NCBI GenBank assembly: GCA_019914995.1
Contig: CM034136.1
Location: 6,339,270 to 6,403,269 of the forward strand
Direction of reading: 5' to 3'
From: Acanthochlamys bracteata
Lineage: Eukaryota > Streptophyta > Magnoliopsida > Pandanales > Velloziaceae
DNA: 64,000 nt
Each line of letters begins with the position of its first letter. Within the stretch, counting starts at the first letter, position 1. Made by a program: the position numbers and the translations under genes. Below the pieces are notes generated by a model. That model saw only the letters and a list, made by a program, of their open reading frames with translations, made no database searches and was not told where the DNA came from. Below, piece by piece: positions 10,700 to 23,097 of the stretch.

Positions 10700-13130
10700 C
10701 TAGCGATTTAAGTCATATATGGGTGATCCGGACACGTGTATAATTTGTAATTAATCAATTTAAGATACCACTCCAATAAATAGAGTGACCGGACCAAATT
10801 TGCGTCCTGATAATTTGAATCCTTCTCTTATTTCGAATTAATTTATTTAATAATTAAGTTAAATATTTTTAGTTTTAATAAATGATTAAAATTATTAATT
10901 TTAGTTAACTTTATTAATAATTGAATTAAATTTGAATTAATTTATTTAATAATTAATATTATTATTTTTTAATTTTAAATTCTAAATTTTAAAATAAGTT
11001 GTAATATAAATATACGATATTTTTTTCGAATCGATCTATTTAATAATTCGATCAAATTCGTTCAACCCTTAATTCATATATCTATACGAATCAAATTTTT
11101 TAACTCTAATTCTAATTAAATAAATCGACTTAGAGCTGCATTTTAAGATCGAATCATATATTATCACTCCTAATTATAAAACTTATTTTAATATTATTAA
11201 AAAATATATAAAATAAATTAAGTTTTTAAAAAATAAATAAATAATTTTTATTTAGAAAAGTTGTACGTAATAATTATATGATATGTAATTGATTTATATA
11301 TTTCAATTTTAATACAAGGGTAGAACATATTCTTTTGAGGTTGAAAGAAAGAATTATATTTCAAAGCCTATTTACAAAAGAAAAGAATATTCAAGCTCTT
11401 TCAGTTTCTCACTATTTTTAAAAAATAATTCAAACTGACTCCACAGTCCCCACTCGATTCCTCGGAACCTACGGAGTGGGCGGCCGGAAATACTTTTAAA
11501 ACTATTTTTTAAAATAAAAAATATTTTATTTTATTAAATAAGTTTTAGATTTTTATTTAAATAATAATAATAAGTAAAAATTTTATTATGTAATTTTTTT
11601 TAAAATTTTAAAATAAATTTTATTAAAAAAAATATAAATTAAAAAATTAAAAAATTATTTTGTGGAAAAGGGTTACTCGTAATGTTTTGACCCAAGAGGT
11701 GCGTAGTAGCCAAATCGAATATTAGTAAATGCTATCTCTTGTCAAATGCTAACTCATGCACTGTTCTCTTTTTAGAAACAATGCATATGCAAAGCAAGTT
11801 TCCAACATTTCCTCTCAACCTGATTGCATAGTTGTAAAAAACTTTGAATTAAAAATTATCCGAATCAATAGGTCACGAGTTGACCCATTATGTTAAAAAT
11901 ATTAAAATATTGACGGTAGCACGAACACTTATTATTTTTCTTTATTATAAAGCATAAAAAAAATAAATTAACAAAAAATATATAGAAAAATAAAAAAATA
12001 TTTTAAATAATAAATTTTATAAAAAAAATTTTAAAATGATTTTGTTGTTTTTCTTACAATTTAATAGAATTAGTAATATAAAGCTTAAAAATCACTAATA
12101 ATAAATATTTACAAATAAACTATAATAAACTTATTTTTTTGCATTATTATATCTAAATATAAAATCTAAAGTACATATTATATTTCAATATAAGACTATT
12201 AATAATTATTTTTGCATCAATATATCACAAATTTAAATTTTTTAAAATTTAATTTAATCCAGTTTGATCCGGACGAGCGGATCGACAGGATCGAAGAGGA
12301 TCAAAACGGATTAATTGCATAAATGATTTTATTATAAACTCGAACCGTTTTATGTTCCGAACCAACGATTTTCGAATCAACACGTACGGGCTGGTTCGGA
12401 TTTTACAACTATGCCTAATTGACTTTAAACTAGCAAAATTAAAAGATTTCAAAGTATTTTTTCCTACTTCGCCCAAATAAATCACAGCACCATCTCTTTA
12501 TACATTCACATGGTTTGCTGACTAACGTTTTCATGGATGAGACCTAATTATTATTGATTAGGCAAGCTTCACAAATATATTTTCAAGTATTTTTAGTCAA
12601 GATAGGTAGATTGTTGGGTAATGTTTGAATGAGCAGACTTGTTGTCTGAGTAAGAGTGTCTTTTAATTAATAGAAAATAGTTTCGTAAAACTAAATTTGA
12701 TAAAAAGTGAATTCGAATCAAATTTTGATTAAAATAAATAAATTCTAAGCAATTGAATAACATCATAAATAGAACATGTGCCAAATTCATTTGACTTATA
12801 AGAACTAACAGACATGTTGCCAAGCTGTTTCAGAATTTTGTACGTCAAACTGATAACATGGAGCTAAACATAGATCTTCAAGCCCCTATATAGGAATATC
12901 CTTTTGGAATAAATTTATCTTTTAAAAAATAAATTTAAAAAAATTAAAAATTTAATAGAAATAATTTTTGTATAAATTTTGCATTAATCATAAGTTTTAA
13001 AAATATTTATTTTATATTAAAAATATATTTTAAAAAATTAAATATAAAAGATTAGCAAATACGTCCTAAAGTACATGCACTGCATCGATCAAACGATAAA
13101 ATAAAAAAAGTTGAAGTTTATGAACTGCAA
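10700..13130. other. AT-rich intergenic region
   Basis: This region holds AT-rich repeat DNA and no gene. It contains copies of a dispersed motif built on TTTATTTAATAATT (about 10835-11165), an inverted-repeat element (11826-12414) and short A/T runs. A G-box core CACGTG is at about 10733, near the EBP1 promoter. Confidence 0.6.
11826..12414. mobile_element. Candidate inverted-repeat (MITE-like) element
   Basis: The left end GCATAGTTGTAAAA and right end TTTTACAACTATGC form a perfect 14-bp inverted repeat about 590 bp apart. Further inward, a second matching block (ATCCGAATCAA-type on the left, TTCGAATCAA on the right) supports a single element. It encodes nothing. I could not fix a target duplication, so the superfamily is unknown. 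Confidence 0.6.
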
Positions 13131-13134
13131 TTGC

Positions 13135-13640
13135 TTAAAATCTTAGTGCTCTTATAATCAGATAACTAATAAAAGAATCATTGAATTTATTAAGAGAATC
13201 TTCATACATTATTAAGAAAGTCATAAAAATATCCCAGAGTGAATCAGAAAGTAATCCCAAATCATCAGAACTGTTACGATAATCACAAACACAAGAATCT
13301 GAATTAAATCTCATCCCTTCTTCCACTACAGTTTCAGTATAGCTGATCGCAGTATCTTCTTCCCAATCTACCCCCGAACAATCTGTAGTAATATTATATT
13401 CCGAAAATACTCCTACTTCCTCCGTCATCACCGCCGTTTTTTCCGTTACCGTTTCTCTAACTGTCATCCAACTGCTGCCATCATCGTTGCTCCAGCTCAA
13501 CATCAAAGAGGATGAAGATGAAGAAGCTAGTTCTGCAATCCGACGGCAAGCAGAAGCCCGAAACTCCTCGGGAGCAGTACTGATTTCATCGTCGTCTTCT
13601 TCATTAAAATCCAAGTAAGCCCAACCGAACAGCTCCTCGG
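13135..13640 (-). pseudogene. Out-of-frame C-terminal tail of the MAPKKK
   Basis: An open frame reads LDFNEEDDDEISTAPEEFRA, then SACRRIAELA and WMTVRETVTEK, followed by an acidic stretch. The order S/TAPEEFR-ACRRI-ELA-W.TVR is typical of the tail of plant MAPKKK17/18 relatives, so this is the displaced 3' part of the kinase gene and not a separate gene. It has no ATG of its own at its beginning. Confidence 0.75.
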
Positions 13641-14480
13641 CGACGGCCTCGCCACTTCGTCCACAACACCGTTTTCTTCTTCGGACAAGAACGGGTGTTG
13701 CAGCAACTGCTCAGCAGTCCACCGGTCGCTTGGGTTTCTTTTGAAACACTTGTCGAGAAAATCCAAACCTGATTCCGAAAACCCAGCAGGGAATTCCGGC
13801 AACACGTCGTCTCCTCCATACCCGATACGAAACAGAACGTTTCCTGCTTCTTTACTGCCGATGTATTCCCATGGTTTTTTTCCGGTTGCGATCTCGATAA
13901 CTGTGCAACCGAGAGACCAAATATCCGAAGCAGGGTATGGAGTTTCACCTCGGATTACTTCCGGCGCCATCCACAACGGCGTTCCCTGAACAGGACTGCC
14001 GTTTTTTTTCTCGAACAATTTCGTCGCGGAACCGAAATCGGCGAGCTTTGCTGTTAAAGAATCAGGAACAACAAGAACATTTCGGCCTTTTAGATCGCCG
14101 TGAACGACTCCGGCGACATCGTGGAGATACTGCAGAGCCCGCGTTATGAAACGGGTGAAAACCCGAACTTGGGTTTCTTGCATTGGACCAAAATCCGTCA
14201 GCGTCCCACCGGAGATGTACTCCAAATGAAGATTCCGGCAACCATCTAAACCCACATCGTCGCCGATGTAAGAAACTATATATGGACAATCAAGAGATTT
14301 GAGAATCTCTATCTCATTTTCCAGAGAAACTACAGAAGCCGGCGGCGAAGAATTGGAATTAACCGATTTAACGGCGAAGACTTCGCCGGTGTTTTTGTCG
14401 ACGGCTAGATTAACTGTACCGAATGATCCTTTGCCGATACATGCTCCTTTGATCCAATCCCTTCTCATTTCCTTCTCCAT
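13527..14480 (-). CDS. MAPKKK17/18-type protein kinase, tail frameshifted
   Basis: This is a single-exon serine/threonine kinase of 317 residues. The start is taken at 14480 (MEKEMRRDWIKGACIGKG), dropping an upstream low-complexity extension. Visible motifs are the glycine loop IGKGSFGTV (15-23), lysine K38 in FAVK, catalytic loop HGDLKGRN (127-134), DFG (148-150), GTPLWMAPEV (166-175) and SDIWSLGC. The intronless layout, GTPLWMAPEV and the short length fit the plant MEKK subgroup around MAPKKK15-21, which is ABA- and stress-linked. After about residue 282 the frame leaves the conserved tail: in another frame (13135-13640) lies EEFRASACRRIAELASSS ... WMTVRET, the usual C-terminal region. One inserted or lost base near 13628-13640 would explain it. 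The kinase domain is intact. Confidence 0.85.
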   Translation of the reverse strand: MEKEMRRDWIKGACIGKGSFGTVNLAVDKNTGEVFAVKSVNSNSSPPASVVSLENEIEILKSLDCPYIVSYIGDDVGLDGCRNLHLEYISGGTLTDFGPMQETQVRVFTRFITRALQYLHDVAGVVHGDLKGRNVLVVPDSLTAKLADFGSATKLFEKKNGSPVQGTPLWMAPEVIRGETPYPASDIWSLGCTVIEIATGKKPWEYIGSKEAGNVLFRIGYGGDDVLPEFPAGFSESGLDFLDKCFKRNPSDRWTAEQLLQHPFLSEEENGVVDEVARPSPRSCSVGLTWILMKKTTMKSVLLPRSFGLLLAVGLQN

Positions 14481-15018
14481 TGAAAGAAAAAAGAAGAAGA
14501 AAAACAACAACAACAAGAAGAAGAGCAACAAGAACAGAATTGAAGAAGAAGAAGAAGAGGAGCTCTCAAGTATAGGACTTTGGTTTTTTTTTTGTGTTGT
14601 TGGTTTCGTTTTAAAACTTGTGATTTGTGAATTGAACGCGCCGGTTACAATATGTATTTATGTGGAGCATGGAGTTCACAATTTTCTTTTCGGGTAGAAA
14701 TTAGAAACAAAATAGAACTGTTTTCTTTCCTCTTTCGAAAAGTTGCATTAAGTCAGCGTGTGTACGGAACGAAATATCGTTTCGCCAAAAAGATTTATTG
14801 TTAACAGTTAATAATTAATAATATTAGTGGTATTTATATTTCTTTGCAAGTTTCGCATGTATAGATTGGGAAGCAGATGTGAACGAAGTTCGAGTCGGAT
14901 CCCGATCTATTACTAATCTGATTCAAAAAAAACTAATGTAGCACATGTAGTTTCTAAAGAAACTTAGTTAATCAAGCGGCACCGCGAAGGAAAAAAAATT
15001 CAGTTAAATTAAATTAGT

Positions 15019-15025
15019 CACGTGG
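15019..15025 (-). promoter_or_regulatory. ABRE/G-box upstream of the MAPKKK
   Basis: CACGTGG lies about 540 bp upstream of the kinase start. This is the core of an ABA-responsive element bound by bZIP factors. MAPKKK17/18 relatives are known to be ABA-induced, so the site is plausible. One site alone is weak evidence. Confidence 0.35.
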
Positions 15026-15277
15026 AGTAAAAGCTAACAAAGTAACAAGCCGTTCGTGGTCCCACAACAGGAACGTTTCGGTACCAATTGTTTAGGCTTA
15101 GTGGGACCCAGATATACACGTTTTGAGAAACGGAATGGTTGAAATATTAGGGGTTAACTAGTAAAACTATTCGGTTTCGCGGTTTGCGCGCGGCGGCATG
15201 GCACTTGAACGTGCACCGCCCGAGTCCATTAGTTGCACAGTTTCTTTTTTTTTCCGGTTTTTTACTTTTACTTCTAT

Positions 15278-15500
15278 GGGTGCGTTTCATATTGCTTATC
15301 AAATAAAAATATTTTTAAATAAAAAATATTTTTAAAAAAATAATAAAAATATATAATAAAAAAATTTTATTACGTAAAATTGTTTCATACTATTTAAAAT
15401 TTTAAATAAATTTTTTAAATATTTATAAAATATGTATTAAAAATTATAAAATTAAAAAAAATTAAAAAATAGCGTTTGGTATGCAATACGAAACGCACTC
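15278..15500. mobile_element. MITE with GGGTGCGTTTCATATTGC ends
   Basis: The left end GGGTGCGTTTCATATTGC and right end GCAATACGAAACGCACTC are an 18-bp inverted repeat with two mismatches, around an AT-rich 223-bp element. It has no coding capacity, and its target duplication is not clear. It lies about 800 bp upstream of the MAPKKK. Confidence 0.7.
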
Positions 15501-18399
15501 TAAAGTATTTTAGATTTTTGTAACTAAAATTTATTAAAGTAAAAAATAAAAAATAATTTTTTTAAAAGTGAGCATTACGAACACTACACTATATATATTT
15601 ATGTGGGTTTAACATAGGATACAGCAATGAGAATGAACTCGCAGATGTTAGTTGATCGGAGGAATGAATGAACGACGCGGTAGTATGAATTAAGGGTTTA
15701 AATAGTGATTACCATTGAGTTAGATTGAAACCGATCAAACAAGCTAGAGGCCACAAATAGAGATAATAATTTAGATTGATTAATTAATTTCATATCGATT
15801 TATTTAATAATAAAATTAAATTTTGTTAATCTTAATTCAACTTATGAATTCGTAAGGAACTAAATTGTCAACTCTACTTTAATCTACTTAATAATCAAAT
15901 TAAATTTGAATTAATCTATTTAATAATTAAAATTATTAATTTATAGCTCTATATTTTTAAGTTTGAGTGAAATTATAAAATCAGTCGGAATGAAAGTGCA
16001 TGATATTTTGATGAAAAAATATGATAAGTGTTCATCAAAATAAGCATTCCTTAGTATCATCATTGATTCTTTAAATATCCAAAAAAATTAATCTTACTTT
16101 TATTTTTTAAAAATATATTGTGCAAGCTAAAATTTTATGATTATATATATATACTAATAATATCGATAAAAATTTTGATAAATATAATTATCTAACAAAA
16201 TTTTGATAAAAATATTTATACAAAATCTAAATTCATCATTAAAGACATACCTAGATAGTAGTATTTTCATAATATTATAATTATTATCTTATATTATTTT
16301 ACTAAAATATAAAAATAAACTATTAATTATAAATACAATAATAATTAATTATTATTATCAATTCTTTTTATTATCTTATTTTATTATACGGTAAAAAAGT
16401 TTGTTTTTTTTAAATGACAATTCGAATTTATAGATCAATTTAAAATCGATTTATTTAATAATTGAGTTAAATTCGTTTAAACTAAATACAACTTATATAT
16501 TTATATTAGTCAGAATTTCCAATTTCGATTCTAATTAAATTAATCAATTTGGAGTTAAATTTTTTGGCCGGATAATATATTGCCTATCTCTACACAAATG
16601 CAAAGGGTATGAGGTAAAACAGTGGCACGATGTCCGGCTTTCTATGTATAGGTTGCTTGCGTGCAAGTTACTTGGAAACAACAGCAACAACGACCTGCAG
16701 GGAGAGTCCAAGGAATTCATGAGGATCTCTTTCTTTGTTATGCTCATCAACAGCAACAATGTTATTGAGCTTTGTACACATGAGATCATTACATCATTAA
16801 CTAATTGCTATCTTCAATTACATGCAATTTGCAAGAGTTTACCTTTTTGTTATATGTGAAGGCATTCTCTTTACCGTATTTTGTTGTATTCGAAAGCGGT
16901 CACATTATACATAAAATTTTTTAACTTTTCTAGGTCACGTTTGTCGCGCGACATTTGAGCGTTAAAAAGACTGAAAAAATCGTAAGCACAATTAGTTGTC
17001 GTATTATAGTACATGACAAAATAGCATTTCTTTAATAATACGTTACCATTTGCGACTACTAGAATGCGTTTCAACTATATGAAAATAAATTTTATAAAAA
17101 TAAGATTCGTAAAGTAAAATTTGATAAAAAAAACAAAAGTTTGATAAAAATACAGTTCAAAATAGTAATTAAAATAAATAAAATTAAATTTAAACTCCCA
17201 ATTACATTTCAAATTCCTTCATAAATTAGACATACCATATACATCCACTAAATACTAAAATTATACGCTTCTAAATAATCAGCCAATTGCGTTCACCAAG
17301 AATCGAAAAGAAGAATAAATAAAATTAAAAAAATTGGAGTGAGTCCGGCACACGGATTGTGTTGAAGTGTTTTAGTGGGGATTTGTCGTCTCTAAACTAC
17401 AAGAACGCTAGCGGCTTTCTGTGCGCAGCACTCTGGCTGCAACTGTCAATGCTTATGCAGTATTTTTCATATAGTTTCTAAAAAAAATTATAAATTTATC
17501 TAAACTTTTAAAACATATTAAAAAATATATATATATAATTTTATTATTTATTTCTAATTAAATTTTTAAATAAAAATAATAAATAATAAAAATATTTTTA
17601 ATTTATAAAAAAATTTATTTTGTAAGTACTTTCAATCAAACCCTCAATCACCGGTCCAAACAATCCCGACTCCTCCTAACATGGGTCGGTTGAACAGCAT
17701 GGTCTTCTTTGTGTATGTATGCATTTTTTATCCAGCAGCATTGCAGCACAGCACAAACCTTTGCCTCATTTGCTCTCACCCCACCATCATCCATTCCCAA
17801 TATTCGCACGCCTGTTTGTTATTGTCATCCAAACAATGAATTCCATAAGTTAAACAAAGGGTATATTTCAAACGCACCTTGCTTCACTTTCTTTTGTTAT
17901 ATTTTGAGTTCCGAATAGTTAATATGTTTCAATTACATAAAAAATTTAAAATTTTATTTTCACATGCAAAATAATTTTTTTATTTCCACAGTTATCAATA
18001 TAATTATATTTTTTAATTTTTAACATATTTTCAAAATCTATTGAAATACAAATATTTAATTTTTATTTTAACGAAATTTAGTTACGGACATTTAAAACAC
18101 ACCCTTAATATAGCTTGCATTGGGAATAAAATCATATCCATTGGCATTTGACCAATTGAATGTAGTGATGCGACAAACAAAACGTCGTCCTCAATTTGGG
18201 AAGAAGTCAATCAGAATGTTTTTCTGAGACCTGTTCAATTTGATTTTAATTTAATATCATGGATAGAACCAAGATAGTTTTATATCTCAAATAGTAATAG
18301 AGCACTGATGAAGCTGGCCCCAAAAGAAAAAAACCTAAATCCTACTATATTATGATTTTATCAGCATTAAGAAACAAAATTTTTTTCCTAACATTCAGA

Positions 18400-19100
18400 T
18401 GCGGAGTACAATCCGAATGCTTCTATGAGATATGATTTTATCCGTAAAGCTAAGGATCAAAAGAAACCAACCTCTTGGATTTCCATGCTTCCTTTAGGAT
18501 ATGCAAAATCTGTAGTGTTCAATGAAGAGGCTTTAACGTTTGAGTATTGTTATCCACAAAATCAGAGAGGTTTCATTTGAAAGAAATATGTGTGATGCTC
18601 TGATGCTGATTGGCACTTTCTTCAGGAAAGCTACTGCAACCGTTGTTGTTGTTGCTATATGAGAACATTTACCAGCACCATTGACAAATTAGAGGTAGAA
18701 GTATTCCTAGGTTGGCATATAAGCACAAATGCCAAATTTTGAACATCATACCAAAGGTCGTTGATGAAAATGTTTAAGTTTTTTAGGCTTGTGTATCCTA
18801 AAGGAACCCAATCCAAATTCCCTGGAAGGCGAAAAAGTGTATGCTTTTGTGTTGAGTTGAAACCTCACGTTCATTTTGTCGATGTTGTCGCAGCTGAACT
18901 CTTACTAACAACTAAAAGTATAATATTTCCACCGAATCTTTTGGCTGACGTTTCAGAGTTTCTCCACTGCAGTCTTAATGAATAGAGGAACTTCTACCAA
19001 AATAATGACTCTCAACAGAAATGAGCAAAATTTTGAAACCCCAGGTGTCTAATATCTACCATTTTAACACTTTACATGCAGCTGGCAGTAACTTTTAGGA
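18400..19100 (+). other. Unidentified coding-like stretches
   Basis: Two plus-strand open stretches have balanced amino-acid composition but no family I recognise: about 18440-18580 (contains SMLPLGYAKSVVFNEEALTF) and 18761-18985 (74 residues, contains VCFCVELKPHVHFVDVVAAE). They are not in one frame and no start or splice structure links them. They could be the remains of one gene or chance frames. Confidence 0.25.
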
Positions 19101-19238
19101 TACAGAAGAAAGCAATTCAAAGGCTGATCTCTTTCTTGATTTAGGGAAAAACCAAGCTGCTGAAAACATAAACCATAGATGATATTTTCACTGACTAATG
19201 AGCTGTAAGATCACTGAGAACCATGCAAATATCTTCTT

Positions 19239-19640
19239 TCATAAAACCCTGTTATTTATGTCAGCAACAGCACACATTATAGCTTGTTCAGGAGAAATTC
19301 TCATAAGTCTTGGAAGCAAACCCTTACAAAGAGCGAACAACCCTTCTTCCGCAAAATTGGTTCTAATTGTATGAACCATGCCCTTGGATTTCATATCACC
19401 ACCACATCTACATTGTGCCATCAACCTTGCCTTAACAACATCAAAGGGACCAGTACAAATAGGACCAGCAGTCCGTGCAAGGAACCCAGAAATCATGGAC
19501 TGCTATGGCTGAAGTACTTTCCCATCCCCTTCATGTTTCTTCCAAAGAACGACATCAAATGCATTTTTAGCTGTGAACATGGCAGCTTGATTTGCGCCTT
19601 TTCGCATAACAAGACCTTTGTACTTTAAAAGGTCAGGGTT
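19239..19640 (-). pseudogene. Mitochondrial succinate/fumarate carrier (SFC1-like) relic
   Basis: On the minus strand, NQAAMFTAKNAFDVVLWKKH and HEGDGKVLQP, a TAG stop where the family has tryptophan, then QSMISGFLARTAGPICTGPFD and the carrier signature region PFDVVKARLMAQ, and finally GLLPRLMRISPEQAIM. This matches the second and third repeats of the plant mitochondrial succinate/fumarate carrier. The N-terminal half is absent, an internal stop is present, and the C-terminus ends early (19239). It is a truncated relic with no intron visible. Confidence 0.85.
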
Positions 19641-20639
19641 TAATCCTCATGCTGCAATCTAATTTTCACCACCCAGCAATAAAATCAAGGAGAAACTTGC
19701 AAGATGGGTTCAATTATGCATGAAGTGATGTGAAACGAGAGCAAAACAGTAGAGCAACTTTTCAGAAACAGAACCAGCTTATAAGGTTAATGCATTGCTT
19801 GGGGCTAACTATGGACCAACATTACAGTCTTCAGAAGTAACACTGGGCAGAAAAGAAAAGGAATAGTAAACCAAATGTTGATATCGGGAGAATGTGAAGA
19901 ATGTGGAATGTTTGTTAACCAGCGGGGAAGCGGGAGTTCTTTCCTCTCTTGTTTTCAGTGAGTATTTTACTATTTTATTTATTTTTGATAACTCGAAATT
20001 AGTTTCACTAGAAGGGCCTGGGCTTATAAAAAAGTTGGGCTCCAATTTTTAAAACTGAGGGCCCATGATTTGAACCTTGCTTTTTGGTCATATTCTTCAA
20101 GGGTCAGGAGTTAAAATTAGAAGCTTAGAAGTTTGGATCTCTTTCGATTCATAGCTAAAAATGCTCTCAAAAGAATTTTTCCACTAGAAATTTATAATTA
20201 GAAATTAAAATCAACAATCCAAGTTAAATCAGGTATCTAGTTAGTTTCACAAAGAATAACGACTTCCACAAATGAAATAAAAGAACATAAGAACCTAAAA
20301 TTGAAAAAAATTTTCCTTTCGCTTGATGAATATATATGCATATTAAGTATTACAATGAATCATCAATACAAGTTAAGTAAGGCACGGGATTTAGCAAAAT
20401 TCAGACTAGGTCCCTAAGGCTTCTGTTGACACTGGTATTTACAACGACGTTCAGATGAACAACAATTCCTTATGTTAGATCATGAAGATGGACCTTTGTG
20501 CTACAATCCCTAAGAATCCGTAGCAAGCTTTTCCAAAAAATTACTTGCTAAAAGAATATCCCTATCCTCCTTGGTGTTGGGTTGCAAAAAGGAGGGTTGC
20601 TTTCCAATTTCCTTTCCAAAATTAACCATCTGATAGCAA
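19640..20639. other. Spacer between carrier relic and PP2C
   Basis: No gene was recognised. The part nearest the PP2C (about 20340-20639) is likely its 3' untranslated region. Confidence 0.4.
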
Positions 20640-22677
20640 TCATCTTCTGGAATTGAATCTATGAAGCTGAATTATAACGACACTAATATCATCCATCGAG
20701 CCACGCATTGCAGCTAATTCCGCTAGTTTCTTGCATGCAGAAAGAGGCGATGGCTTCTCGTTGTCAATGTAGAAGGGTCGAGCTGTTTCTACAGCTTCCT
20801 GATTGCTAACCTGAAGAAATACAAATGGCAATACATGGCATTAGATTTCTCACATTGAGGCAATAAGCTCTTGGGATAATGTTGAAGGCTTCATTACGAT
20901 TTAGTACCTTATCCCACAGCCCATCAGACGCAAGTATGAGAAACTCAAAGTCTGGTTTAATTTCAAGATATTTCGTCTCAGGTTCAGCAGTCACCCATTT
21001 CTTGAGATGTGAATCTCCGATTCCTCTAGACACAGCCAGGCATCCTTGCAATCTCCAAACATCTCGACTGCAATCCACATATCCCGACTGCAAAACCATG
21101 TAAACAACTTGTTAGGAACTTTCTGTAATACTTTTAGGCATAAGTAAACTCCACGATGGCTAAAAATTAAAGCAAACATCATTTGTTGGAGAACCAACTA
21201 TAGTCTATTGATGCCAGAGTTATCACATTCTACTCAAACTACAATTATATGCAGTGAAAAGGCATATACTTCTTGATAAATTCTTGTGAAGAATTTAGAA
21301 CTTGTTAAGAGGTTCCTTTCAAAATATTATTCATGCAAGATTCATATTTTTTACTTGATTTGAGGTTCAACTTATGATGCCTAGAGCAGCTACTTTAGAA
21401 GGATTCCAGTTCCACCAATTCAATCAGTATGTTCTAAACTACTGGTTGCATACATGGACTGTCCTAATGCATATGCCTTAGTGATGCAAAGGCTATACTG
21501 CTATAACGAGTAGCCAGTTATTGCTTAACAAGAGAACATAATCCATAACCTTAAGCAATTTCATCAAACAAGAGTAACCAATCCAGAGAGTAAAAGTAAA
21601 CAATGACCTACCAGGCTCTCAATCCGCTCCTTCTCATCTGGCCTAGAAGGTCGGTGATCTGATGTAAGCGCCTCCGCCTCCCCATCTCTGCTCAAGACAG
21701 CACGGCAATCCCCAGCATTGGACACGACAAGATAGCCATTTCTAAGCAATGCAGTGACACAGGAAGTGCCACCACTGCTCCCTTTTTTAAGGAACTCGGC
21801 GTCAGTTTTCAAGTAACCCATCTTCACGCCTTCCTTTATCTCCCTCTCCTCTTCTCCACCTATTCCCATCACCTCCTCAACAATTCTCTCACCCAGCTTC
21901 TCAGCAGCAAATTCTGCTGCTTTAGCTCCACTGTGCCCATCGAAAACTCCAAAAAACGCCTGCATTGGATAGAAAGGTTATTACTTTTATGGTCAAATGT
22001 CGCAAAAGATCCCATTTTTGGTCTTAAAATTTCATTTTAGAACATTAGAATCAATCTAGTAACACAAACCAAGCAAAAAAATTTTCCGGATACCAACTTA
22101 AAACTAAGAACAACTTCAAAACATGATTGTTTGGTTGTCATGAAAAATTTTCAGGCTACTATTAGAAACCTACCGTTTGTGAATCTGTATCATGACGGAA
22201 ATTGATGGTAGCTGCGTAGCGATCTTCCAATCCTAATCTCTTCTTCCCCCTTTTACAATAAACCGAGAACCCTTCACCCTCTTCCTCAATCTCTTTCCGT
22301 CCATCGGACTGCGGCTGCGCCGTTGCCGGGAAATTGATCAAATCAGCTACCGGTATATCGATTCTCGACGGCCTCTTCCGTTTCAAAACCGGCCCAGAAT
22401 TAACAACCGCTCCCTGATCTAACGCCCCTATAGCCGTTGCAGGCGACGGTGTCGACGGCTTCTGTTGATTATTTAACAAACAAGCTTGTTCCTTTTTGAG
22501 AGACCAGATCGAGCTGGATCTCTGAAATCTAGAAATGAACGGGGAATTCGAAGATGGAGATTGCAATGGTGAGGTATCAGGAAACCTAGACAGAGCGATC
22601 GGTTCCGGCGATGCTTTGCAGCTGATTGAAATAGGCGACGGAGAGAACACCGGTGAATTTGCAATCGCCACAGACAT
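20640..22677 (-). CDS. Protein phosphatase 2C, AP2C-like (MAPK phosphatase type)
   Basis: Four exons (22174-22677, 21612-21959, 20908-21087, 20640-20810), all phase 0, encode 400 residues. The N-terminal third is serine/proline-rich and holds a basic docking motif KRKRPSRIDI at 99-108, fitting the kinase-interaction motif through which AP2C phosphatases bind MAP kinases. The PP2C core shows LGLEDRYAA (148-156), GVFDGHSGA with metal-binding D175, SNAGDCRAVLSRDG, SRGIGDSHLKKW, LASDGLWDK with D339 and the closing GSMDDISVVIIQL. The enzyme is a Mg/Mn-dependent serine/threonine phosphatase; in this clade (clade B) it inactivates stress MAP kinases. Length and motifs are complete and no defect is seen. 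An upstream TATTTATAG (about 22771-22780) and a G-box at 23098 may belong to its promoter. Confidence 0.94.
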
Positions 22678-23097
22678 CGCTACAATAATTCAAAAATCTC
22701 TCTTCTTCTTGTTCTTATAAAAAAGATTCGCCTTTATTTTCTCCTACAAGCTTTGACAGACAAAGGCGTGTCTATAAATAAGCAGCTCTATTACGTAAGC
22801 AGTGAGTTAATTTGCATCGGCGAAGTAATTTAATTTCTAACAATCTATAGCTGGATCATGACACCCAGATGAAGGATGCATGAATCTTGTAGAAATGTTA
22901 ACGTGTGTTTGCGGAATAGTGTAACGCGACTAGTATTTGGTTCCTAGTCAAACCAAGGGGAGCTGCGTGTTAATAGAGCGTTCTTCTTTTGTTTTTTGTT
23001 ATATTCACCGTCGTCAAACTACAACACGGTCTTCGTGGTCACATAACACCATACAGACATCTAACTATAGATATGATGCCACGTATCGTATGAGGAC

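Larger units (their letters stand above)
14700..18400. other. Repeat-rich intergenic region
   Basis: No gene is recognised. The stretch holds the kinase promoter (14700-15250), a MITE (15278-15500), copies of the TTTATTTAATAATT dispersed motif (15770-15950, 16425-16590), and a possible degraded MITE at about 17920-18110 whose right end (TTACGGACATTTAAAACACACCC) resembles that of the element at 5702. Confidence 0.5.

Noticed and set aside
14299-14697. 132-residue plus-strand frame opposite the MAPKKK start
   Set aside because: It is low-complexity antisense of the kinase leader and N-terminus, a shadow frame.
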